From an uncultured Eubacteriales bacterium (GTDB taxonomy: Bacteria; Bacillota; Clostridia; Oscillospirales; Oscillospiraceae): a stretch of 5,780 bases of DNA. A program made the translations under genes and the position numbers. The stretch spans positions 1 to 5,780 of the forward strand of contig URAL01000058.1 in the NCBI GenBank assembly GCA_900545805.1, written 5' to 3'. Below the pieces are notes generated by a model that saw nothing but the letters and a program-made list of their open reading frames with translations, did no database searches and was not told the DNA's origin. Below, piece after piece: positions 1 through 5,660 of this stretch (the first letter of the stretch is position 1; every line of letters starts with the position of its first letter).

Positions 1-308
1 CCCTGCTCGACGGAGTGGAGGACATAAACGCCGCAATGAGCCTGAAAAACAAAACGGTCTACATAGACCGTGCCGATGCGCCGCTGAGAAAGGGAGAGTA
101 CTTTCTGTGCGACATCATCGGCGCGTCCGTTGTGACCGAGGACGGCGAGAGCGTCGGAACGCTCGAGGACATTTTGGAAACTCCGGCCTCATCGGTGTAT
201 ATCGTGCGCGGCGAGACAGAGCACATGATCCCCGCCGTGCCTGAATTTGTTCTGAATACCGATGCCGAAAACGGCGTCATAACAGTAAAGCTGATCGAGG
301 GCATGTAA
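1..308 (+). CDS. rimM: RimM, ribosome maturation factor (C-terminal part; 5' end outside window)
   Basis: RimM binds the 30S subunit near S19 and helps mature the 16S rRNA 3' (head) domain. The reading frame is open from base 3, so 101 residues are visible of a protein normally about 165-175 aa long; the start lies upstream of the window. The visible part begins at the end of the N-terminal RimM beta-barrel (a stretch reading AAMSLKNKTVYIDRADAPL). It continues into the PRC-barrel domain, shown by DIIGASVVTEDGESVGTLED, the repeated VYIV strand, the MIPAVPEFV segment and the terminal VKLIEGM. These are the usual C-terminal RimM signatures. The stop TAA (306-308) is followed after 6 nt by trmD, and the GAGGG at 297-301 inside the rimM 3' end is the likely trmD ribosome binding site. 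The rimM-trmD pairing is widely conserved and supports both calls. A GTG at 15 is an internal codon, not the start. Confidence 0.93.
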   Translation, partial: LLDGVEDINAAMSLKNKTVYIDRADAPLRKGEYFLCDIIGASVVTEDGESVGTLEDILETPASSVYIVRGETEHMIPAVPEFVLNTDAENGVITVKLIEGM

Positions 309-314
309 TACATT

Positions 315-1628
315 ATGTTAACTGATATCAATGAAAATTATCCCCAAATGAGAATAGATATAATGACGCTTTTCCCGGATACAATGAATGCGATTATGCA
401 TGAGAGCATCCTGGGCAGAGCCGCAGACAAGGGCATAATCGAGATAAACTGCGTTCAGATACGCGATTATACGGAGAATAAGCAGCGTCAGGTCGACGAC
501 TATCCATACGGCGGAGGCTGGGGCTGCGTTATGATGGCACAGCCGCTCAAATCCTGCCTTGATGATATTATGTCAACTGCACAGGACAAGCGAAGCCGCG
601 TCATATATATGTCGCCGCAGGGCAGGCCCTACGATCAGGCCACGGCGCGCAGGCTCAAAAACGACTACGACCATCTTGTGCTCGTCTGCGGCCACTATGA
701 GGGCATTGACGAGCGCTTTATCGAGCAGTGCGTCGATGAGGAGATATCGCTGGGCGACTTTGTGCTCACGGGCGGTGAGCTTGCCGCGATGGCTGTGGCC
801 GACTCCGTGTGCCGCCTTGTGCCGGGAGTCTTGTCCGATGAGGAATGCTTCACCGGCGAGAGCCACTGGGACGGCGTGCTCGAATATCCGCAGTATACGC
901 GCCCCGAGATCTGGGAGGGCAGACAGGTGCCTAAGGTGCTCCTCGGCGGTGACCATGCCGCCGTTGCGCGCTGGCGGCGGAAAATGAGCCTTGAGCGCAC
1001 GATGGACAAGCGCCCGGATATGTTCCAGAAGCTTGAGCTTACGGACAAGACAGACCTCAGGCTTATCGATGAGATAAGGAAAGAGCGCGGCAGAATGCGT
1101 CTTACAAAGCCCGTCGAGTGCCGTGCGGCGGCGCCGGAGGATATCGACGCCATAATGCTCATAGTGCGTCAGGCGCGTAATTATCTCAAAAAGCACCGCG
1201 TGGATCAGTGGCAGGGCGAATACCCGGCGCAGGAGCACTTCATGCCGGACATAAGCTCCGGTAGATGCTATGTCATGACCTACGGCGGAGCTGTCGCGGG
1301 CTTTTTCTGCCTGAGCGAGGAGCCTGAGCGCGACTATGACGGCATAACCGACGGCCGTTGGCACGGCGACGGAAAGTACTGCACGCTGCACCGCGCCGCC
1401 GTCGCCGCCGAGCTTCGCGGCACGGGGCTGAGCGATAAGCTTATGGCGGCTCTTGAGGAAAAGGCAGAGGCGCTCGGAGCTTCGGCCATACGCACGGATA
1501 CGCACAGAAAAAACAAGGCCATGCAGCAGCTTCTGCGGCGCAGCGGCTTTACCTACCGCGGCAATATGCTCTGCTCGGCAGAGCCGGGACATGACCCTGC
1601 GCGGCAGTGCTTTGAAAAAATGCTTTGA
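315..1628 (+). CDS. trmD: TrmD tRNA (guanine37-N1)-methyltransferase fused to a C-terminal GNAT acetyltransferase domain
   Basis: TrmD transfers methyl from S-adenosylmethionine to N1 of G37 beside the anticodon, preventing +1 frameshifting. The protein is 437 aa, whereas TrmD is usually 230-260 aa. Residues 12-255 are a complete SPOUT (trefoil-knot) TrmD: MRIDIMTLFPD at 12-22, GGGWGCVM at 66-73, the knot motif CGHYEGIDER at 125-134, SLGDFVLTGGEL at 145-156, the conserved Arg in DSVCRLVPGVL (R167) and YPQYTRP at 191-197. About residue 265 a second domain starts: VECRAAAPEDIDAIM, LHRAAV (358-363), the acetyl-CoA loop ELRGTG (366-371), DTHRKN (395-400) and a closing SGF. This is a GNAT N-acetyltransferase of unknown substrate, joined without stop or frameshift. 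Family alignment favours M12 (ATG at 348) as the first residue, but the only good ribosome binding site (GAGGG, 297-301) serves the ATG at 315, so an 11-residue extension is possible. Odd residues: C71 where Met is usual, and E182 at the place of the catalytic Asp. TrmD identity is firm; acetylation by the fused domain is inference. Confidence 0.94.
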   Translation: MLTDINENYPQMRIDIMTLFPDTMNAIMHESILGRAADKGIIEINCVQIRDYTENKQRQVDDYPYGGGWGCVMMAQPLKSCLDDIMSTAQDKRSRVIYMSPQGRPYDQATARRLKNDYDHLVLVCGHYEGIDERFIEQCVDEEISLGDFVLTGGELAAMAVADSVCRLVPGVLSDEECFTGESHWDGVLEYPQYTRPEIWEGRQVPKVLLGGDHAAVARWRRKMSLERTMDKRPDMFQKLELTDKTDLRLIDEIRKERGRMRLTKPVECRAAAPEDIDAIMLIVRQARNYLKKHRVDQWQGEYPAQEHFMPDISSGRCYVMTYGGAVAGFFCLSEEPERDYDGITDGRWHGDGKYCTLHRAAVAAELRGTGLSDKLMAALEEKAEALGASAIRTDTHRKNKAMQQLLRRSGFTYRGNMLCSAEPGHDPARQCFEKML

Positions 1629-1629
1629 C

Positions 1630-1633
1630 GAGG
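1630..1633 (+). promoter_or_regulatory. Ribosome binding site fixing the rsmA start
   Basis: GAGG lies directly after the trmD stop codon (TGA, 1626-1628) and 5 nt before the ATG at 1639. It decides the rsmA start against a longer upstream open frame that overlaps the end of trmD. The packing of stop, Shine-Dalgarno and start suggests that ribosomes finishing trmD-GNAT reinitiate on rsmA. Confidence 0.8.
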
Positions 1634-1638
1634 TTTAT

Positions 1639-2499
1639 ATGGATCTTACGAACATAAACGAGATAAAAACGCTCCTTTCGCGGCACGGCTTCCGCTTTTC
1701 AAAAAGCAAGGGGCAGAACTTTCTGACCGCCGCATGGGTGCCGGAGGATATAGCCGATGCCGCGGGGCTTGACGGGCAGACCGGCGTGTTGGAGATAGGC
1801 CCCGGCATCGGCTGCCTTACCGAGCAGCTGTCCGAGCGTGCCGGCAAGGTCGTATCCGTTGAGCTCGACACGGCGCTCAGACCCGTGCTGGCGGAAACTC
1901 TCGCAGGACGAAATAATGTTGAGATAGTTTACGGAGATGCGCTGAAGCTTAATATTCCCAAGCTCCTGGATGAAAAAATGCCGGGAATGCGGCACGTCGT
2001 TTGTGCGAACCTGCCGTACAATGTGACGGGGCCTGTGATATCGAAGCTTTTAAAATGCCGCTGCTTCGACTCGGTCACGGTCATGATCCAGCGCGAGGTC
2101 GCGCGCAGGATATGCGCAAGGCCCGGAACAGGCGAATACGGCGAGTTTACGGTGTTCGTAAACTGGTATGCGAGGCCCGAAATGCTCTTTGACGTGCCGC
2201 CGGACTGCTTCATCCCGCAGCCGAAGGTGACCTCGAGCGTCATACGCCTTGACTGCCGCGTCTCTCCGCCCGTCGAGGTCAAAAGCGAGGCGATGTTCAT
2301 GCGCGTGGTAAGGGCGGCTTTCGCTCAGCGGCGCAAAACGCTTCTCAACGCGCTGAGTACGGGTTTCGGCGAATTATCGAAGGATGAGGTCGAAAAATGC
2401 CTGCTTGACAGCGGATTTGACCCAAAAGTGCGCGGAGAAGTTCTTTCCATTGGTGAATTTGCAAAAATCGCCGATGCTTTTTTCACCGTTTTGGATTAA
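1639..2499 (+). CDS. rsmA: RsmA (KsgA) 16S rRNA adenine dimethyltransferase
   Basis: RsmA dimethylates the adjacent adenines A1518 and A1519 (E. coli numbering) in helix 45 of 16S rRNA, using S-adenosylmethionine. It also acts as a late checkpoint in 30S assembly, and its loss gives kasugamycin resistance. The 286 aa match the family length. Visible motifs are the N-terminal FSKSKGQNFL (20-29), the SAM-binding LEIGPGIGCLTEQL (51-64), the acidic ribose-binding VELD (74-77), GDAL (99-102), the catalytic motif NLPY (124-127), IQREVARRI (150-158), FIPQPKVTSSVI (191-202) and the C-terminal AFAQRRKTLLNAL (227-239). All key positions are intact. The start at 1639 is chosen because GAGG precedes it by 5 nt and MDLTNINEIKTLL matches the usual N-terminus. 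It begins 10 nt after trmD, so it is part of the rimM-trmD transcription unit, an uncommon neighbourhood for rsmA. No hairpin terminator is seen directly after it, so readthrough toward ppdK cannot be excluded. Confidence 0.97.
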   Translation: MDLTNINEIKTLLSRHGFRFSKSKGQNFLTAAWVPEDIADAAGLDGQTGVLEIGPGIGCLTEQLSERAGKVVSVELDTALRPVLAETLAGRNNVEIVYGDALKLNIPKLLDEKMPGMRHVVCANLPYNVTGPVISKLLKCRCFDSVTVMIQREVARRICARPGTGEYGEFTVFVNWYARPEMLFDVPPDCFIPQPKVTSSVIRLDCRVSPPVEVKSEAMFMRVVRAAFAQRRKTLLNALSTGFGELSKDEVEKCLLDSGFDPKVRGEVLSIGEFAKIADAFFTVLD

Positions 2500-2651
2500 T
2501 TTTTGTATGCAAAGTGCATTGATTAAAAGCTGTCAAGGATGTAGTCTTAATAAAGGTGATATTGGCAATAATTTTATAGATTTTGCAAGGAATCAAGTTA
2601 AAAAAACGTGCACGATCAGTGTATGTATGCATAGAAAGGATGATTACACCA
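2500..2651 (+). promoter_or_regulatory. AT-rich intergenic region, probable ppdK promoter and leader
   Basis: This 152-nt spacer is sharply richer in A and T than both flanking genes, as expected for a promoter and 5' leader. Candidate elements include TTGATT (2519-2524), TTAATA (2547-2552), TTGGCA (2562-2567) and TATAGA (2575-2580), but no pair has a 16-18 nt spacing, so I name no specific promoter. A small ATGCA-AAG-TGCAT stem-loop (2507-2519) sits just after the rsmA stop without a following T-run, so it is not a terminator. A CGTGCACG palindrome (2607-2614) is present in the leader; its meaning is unknown. Confidence 0.4.
2633..2640 (+). promoter_or_regulatory. Ribosome binding site of ppdK
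   Basis: AGAAAGGA ends 11 nt before the ATG at 2652 and is the only purine-rich Shine-Dalgarno match near the start. A second in-frame ATG at 2640 overlaps this element and so cannot be the start it serves. This supports the family-standard N-terminus MSKKYVYLF. Confidence 0.7.
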
Positions 2652-5285
2652 ATGAGCAAGAAGTATGTTTACCTGTTCTCCGAAGGCAACGCGAAAATGC
2701 GCGAGCTTCTCGGCGGCAAGGGTGCAAATCTGGCAGAAATGACTAACATCGGTCTGCCTGTACCTCAGGGCTTCACCATTACCACCGAGGCCTGCACACA
2801 GTACTATGAAGACGGTCAGAAGATCAACGACGAGATCATGGCCGAGATTATGGAGTATGTAGTGAAGATGGAAGGCATCACCGGCAAGAAGTTCGGCGAT
2901 CTTGAAAATCCTCTTCTCGTCTCCGTTCGCTCCGGCGCACGCGCATCCATGCCCGGCATGATGGACACGATCCTCAACCTCGGTCTTAACGAGCAGGTCG
3001 TTGAAGTCATGGCCAAGAAGTCCAACAACCCCCGCTGGGCATGGGACTGCTACCGCCGCTTCATCCAGATGTACTCCGACGTTGTCATGGAGGTCGGCAA
3101 AAAATACTTCGAGCAACTTATTGATGAAATGAAAGAGGCTCGCGGCGTAACTCAGGACGTTGAGCTGACCGCGGACGACCTCAAGGAGCTTGCAGGCAAG
3201 TTCAAGGCGGAATACAAGGAAAAGATCGGCGAGGACTTCCCGACCGACCCGAAGGAGCAGCTCATGGGAGCTATCAAGGCAGTTTTCCGCAGCTGGGACA
3301 ACCCCCGTGCAAACGTTTACCGCCGCGATAACGACATCCCCTACAGCTGGGGCACCGCCGTCAACGTTCAGATGATGGCCTTCGGCAACATGGGCGACGA
3401 CTGCGGCACCGGCGTTGCGTTCACCCGCGACCCCGCTACCGGCGAGAAGAAGCTTATGGGCGAGTTCCTGACCAATGCACAGGGCGAGGATGTCGTCGCA
3501 GGCGTCCGTACCCCGATGCCCATCGCACAGATGGCGGAGAAGTTCCCCGAAGCATTCGCTCAGTTCGAGAACGTCTGCCAGACCCTCGAAAACCACTACC
3601 GCGATATGCAGGACATGGAGTTTACCGTCGAAAACGGCAAGCTCTACATGCTTCAGACCCGTAACGGCAAGCGCACCGCGCAGGCGGCGCTCAAGATTGC
3701 ATGCGACCTCGTTGACGAGGGCATGATCAGCGAAAAAGAAGCTGTTGCGATGATAGATCCGAGAAACCTCGACACTCTGCTGCACCCCCAGTTCGACGCT
3801 GCCGCTCTCAAGGCCGCAACTCCGATGGGCAAGGGCCTGGGCGCATCTCCCGGCGCGGCATGCGGCAAGGCAGTGTTCACTGCTGAGGAAGCAAAGGCAT
3901 GGAACGAGCGCGGTGAAAAGGTCGTTCTCGTCCGTCTCGAGACCTCTCCCGAGGATATCGAGGGCATGAAGGCCGCACAGGGCATTCTGACCGTTCGCGG
4001 CGGCATGACCAGCCACGCGGCAGTTGTTGCCCGCGGCATGGGCAAGTGCTGTGTTTCCGGCTGCGGCGACATTAAGATGGACGAGGCCAATAAGCAGTTC
4101 ACTCTTTCCGGCAAGACCTTCCACGAGGGCGATTTCATCTCGCTCGACGGCTCTACCGGCAAGATCTACGACGGCATCATCCCCACCGTCGATGCCTCCA
4201 TCGCCGGCGAGTTCGGCCGCATCATGGCATGGGCCGACAAATATCGCCGTCTGCAGGTTCGCACCAATGCCGACACTCCGTACGACGCACGCAAGGCGCG
4301 TGAGCTCGGCGCACAGGGCATCGGCCTTACCCGTACCGAGCACATGTTCTTCGACGGCGACCGTATCGCCGCATTCCGCGAGATGATTTGCGCCGACACG
4401 CTTGAAGAGCGCGTCGCGGCTCTTGCAAAGCTCGAGCCCATGCAGCAGGCCGACTTCGAGGGCATCTACGAGGCAATGGAGGGCTGCCCGGTAACCATCC
4501 GCTTCCTCGATCCTCCTCTCCACGAGTTTGTTCCCACCGAGGAAGCCGATATCGAGGCACTTGCAAAGGCACAGCATAAGTCCGTCGAGGCCATCAAGGC
4601 GATTATCGCATCCCTTCATGAGTTCAACCCCATGATGGGTCACCGCGGCTGCCGCCTGGCCGTCACCTATCCCGAGATCGCCGCAATGCAGACCCGTGCA
4701 GTCATCAACGCCGCTATAAACGTTCAGAAGCGTCATCCCGAGTGGAAGATGGTTCCCGAGATCATGATCCCGCTGGTCGGCGAGGTCAAGGAGCTCAAGT
4801 ACGTCAAGGATGTCGTTGTCAAGAACGCAGACGAGCTGATCGCCGCAAGCGGCATCGAGATGAAGTACCTTGTCGGCACCATGATCGAGATCCCGAGAGC
4901 GGCTCTGACCGCAGACGAGATCGCCAAGGAAGCAGAGTTCTTCTCCTTCGGCACCAACGACCTTACTCAGATGACCTTCGGCTTCAGCCGTGACGACGCA
5001 GGCAAGTTCCTCGGCGCTTATTACGATAAGAAGATCTACGAGAACGACCCGTTTGCGAAGATCGACCAGATCGGCGTGGGCAAGCTCGTCAAGATGGCAT
5101 GCCAGCTCGGCCGCGCCACCCGTCCGGAACTTCATCTGGGCGTCTGCGGCGAGCACGGCGGCGATCCCTCGTCCGTCGAGTTCTTCCACAGAACCGGCCT
5201 CGACTATGTCTCCTGCAGCCCCTTCCGCGTTCCCATCGCCCGCCTTGCCGCCGCACAGGCTGCCATCAAGGAACAGCGCCAATAA
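2652..5285 (+). CDS. ppdK: Pyruvate, phosphate dikinase (PPDK)
   Basis: PPDK catalyses the reversible conversion of ATP, phosphate and pyruvate to AMP, pyrophosphate and phosphoenolpyruvate in the cytosol. In anaerobic Clostridia it commonly runs in the glycolytic direction beside or instead of pyruvate kinase, or supplies PEP. The 877 aa equal the usual family length. In order, the N-terminal ATP-grasp domain shows GGKGANLAEM (21-30), SVRSGARASMPGMMDT (91-106) and LYMLQTRNGKRT (331-342). The swivelling phosphohistidine domain shows GGMTSHAAVVARGMG (450-464), with H455 the phosphorylated histidine. The C-terminal PEP/pyruvate TIM barrel shows GLTRTEHMF (558-566), RFLDPPLHEF (617-626), FGTNDLTQMTFG (766-777) and VCGEHGG (831-837), with C832 the catalytic cysteine. 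The ATG at 2652 fits the standard N-terminus and the ribosome binding site. Codon use is strongly biased (AAG, ATC, CGC), unlike the upstream genes, which implies high expression. It appears monocistronic, ending 42 nt before a strong terminator. No PPDK regulatory protein gene is in the window. Confidence 0.98.
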   Translation: MSKKYVYLFSEGNAKMRELLGGKGANLAEMTNIGLPVPQGFTITTEACTQYYEDGQKINDEIMAEIMEYVVKMEGITGKKFGDLENPLLVSVRSGARASMPGMMDTILNLGLNEQVVEVMAKKSNNPRWAWDCYRRFIQMYSDVVMEVGKKYFEQLIDEMKEARGVTQDVELTADDLKELAGKFKAEYKEKIGEDFPTDPKEQLMGAIKAVFRSWDNPRANVYRRDNDIPYSWGTAVNVQMMAFGNMGDDCGTGVAFTRDPATGEKKLMGEFLTNAQGEDVVAGVRTPMPIAQMAEKFPEAFAQFENVCQTLENHYRDMQDMEFTVENGKLYMLQTRNGKRTAQAALKIACDLVDEGMISEKEAVAMIDPRNLDTLLHPQFDAAALKAATPMGKGLGASPGAACGKAVFTAEEAKAWNERGEKVVLVRLETSPEDIEGMKAAQGILTVRGGMTSHAAVVARGMGKCCVSGCGDIKMDEANKQFTLSGKTFHEGDFISLDGSTGKIYDGIIPTVDASIAGEFGRIMAWADKYRRLQVRTNADTPYDARKARELGAQGIGLTRTEHMFFDGDRIAAFREMICADTLEERVAALAKLEPMQQADFEGIYEAMEGCPVTIRFLDPPLHEFVPTEEADIEALAKAQHKSVEAIKAIIASLHEFNPMMGHRGCRLAVTYPEIAAMQTRAVINAAINVQKRHPEWKMVPEIMIPLVGEVKELKYVKDVVVKNADELIAASGIEMKYLVGTMIEIPRAALTADEIAKEAEFFSFGTNDLTQMTFGFSRDDAGKFLGAYYDKKIYENDPFAKIDQIGVGKLVKMACQLGRATRPELHLGVCGEHGGDPSSVEFFHRTGLDYVSCSPFRVPIARLAAAQAAIKEQRQ

Positions 5286-5327
5286 ATAGTTGACGCAAAC
5301 AGCGTAGGCAAAACAACTGATATAAAC

Positions 5328-5368
5328 ACGGTCACACAGTCCGTTTGGATTGTGTGACCGTTATTTTT
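5328..5368 (+). terminator. Rho-independent terminator of ppdK
   Basis: ACGGTCACACA (5328-5338) pairs perfectly with TGTGTGACCGT (5351-5361). The stem continues inward through one G-T wobble and three Watson-Crick pairs (5339-5342 with 5347-5350), leaving a GTTT loop. The resulting 15-bp stem is followed directly by TTATTTTT (5361-5368). It lies 42 nt after the ppdK stop. Confidence 0.93.
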
Positions 5369-5394
5369 GCCATGCAAAAGCATGGCAAAAATAA
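5361..5394. repeat. Perfect 15-bp inverted repeat overlapping the terminator U-tract
   Basis: TTATTTTTGCCATGC (5361-5375) is the exact reverse complement of GCATGGCAAAAATAA (5380-5394), with an AAAA loop. The left arm is the T-tract of the preceding terminator. No T-run follows on the + strand, so it is not itself a standard + strand terminator. It may protect the RNA 3' end after readthrough or contribute to termination from the opposite strand. Confidence 0.8.
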
Positions 5395-5425
5395 GAAATG
5401 TGCCATTTCCTCGCCCCTGTGGGGC
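5395..5425. repeat. Two small adjacent hairpins
   Basis: GAAATG (5395-5400) pairs with CATTTC (5404-5409) around a 3-nt loop, and GCCCC (5413-5417) pairs with GGGGC (5421-5425) around TGT. Each is short enough to arise by chance, but they continue the unbroken run of hairpins after ppdK. Confidence 0.4.
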
Positions 5426-5442
5426 AACCGTAAATGATGCAC

Positions 5443-5505
5443 AAAAACTTCATGCGCCGGCATTTGCGCATTTCCGTGGCGCGGTGCTCAGGCATGAAGT
5501 TTTTT
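5443..5505 (+). terminator. Long hairpin with T-tract, possible terminator or small dispersed repeat
   Basis: AAAAACTTCATGC (5443-5455) is the exact reverse complement of GCATGAAGTTTTT (5492-5504), a 13-bp outer stem. It encloses a GC-rich 36-nt interior that can form further stems, such as GCGC (5466-5469) with GCGC (5479-5482). The right arm ends in TTTTTT (5500-5505). The A-tract/T-tract ends would allow termination from either strand, but the large interior is unusual for a simple terminator. A copy of a repeated hairpin element is an alternative. Confidence 0.5.
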
Positions 5506-5535
5506 GCCCATTTTCAGCTAAATACACCGTAAATC

Positions 5536-5572
5536 AAGCCGCTGGTTTCACTACGAAATCAGCGGCTTTTTT
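5536..5572 (+). terminator. Second strong rho-independent terminator
   Basis: AAGCCGCTG (5536-5544) pairs perfectly with CAGCGGCTT (5560-5568). The stem extends through a G-T wobble and TTTC/GAAA pairs to a 5-nt ACTAC loop, giving a 14-bp stem. A TTTTTT run (5567-5572) closes it. No gene ends just before it on the + strand, so it probably backs up the ppdK terminator or closes an unrecognised transcript from 5395-5535. Confidence 0.82.
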
Positions 5573-5577
5573 CGCGC

Positions 5578-5593
5578 TCAAAAAATTTTTTGA
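5578..5593. repeat. 16-bp A/T palindrome
   Basis: TCAAAAAATTTTTTGA is a perfect palindrome with six A then six T, a run that makes DNA intrinsically bent. It lies between two similar strings, TTTTTTCGCGCTCA (5567-5580) and TTTTTTCGCTCA (5596-5607). It could be an AT-rich promoter-upstream or protein-binding element for whatever begins to the right. No function can be assigned from sequence alone. Confidence 0.5.
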
Positions 5594-5660
5594 AATTTTT
5601 TCGCTCAGGGGGTTAAAAAATGAGCTTTCTCGCTGCCTACCTATTGAGGGACAAAACGAA

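Noticed and set aside
573..1592. A 339-codon open frame on the minus strand opposite trmD
   Set aside because: It is a low-complexity shadow (Leu, Arg, Ala, His rich) with no domain, opposite a clearly conserved methyltransferase.
1453..1638. An upstream extension of the rsmA frame overlapping the trmD end
   Set aside because: The added residues are an out-of-frame reading of the GNAT domain. The ATG at 1639 has a ribosome binding site at 5 nt and gives the normal RsmA N-terminus.
2507..2519. An rsmA terminator at the ATGCA-AAG-TGCAT stem-loop
   Set aside because: The stem is only 5 bp, GC-poor and not followed by a T-run.
2583..2651. A 23-residue N-terminal extension of PPDK
   Set aside because: It is Lys/Arg-rich leader translation from AT-rich DNA that overlaps the ribosome binding site. 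Family members begin at MSKKYVYLF.
2500..2651. A defined -35/-10 promoter for ppdK
   Set aside because: TTGATT, TTGGCA, TTAATA and TATAGA boxes are present, but none pair with 16-18 nt spacing, so picking one would be guesswork.
2616..5282. An 888-codon open frame on the minus strand covering almost all of ppdK
   Set aside because: It mirrors ppdK exactly and arises because ppdK's C/G-ending codons almost never create antisense stops. It has no recognisable domain, while the + strand protein is a full PPDK with all catalytic residues.
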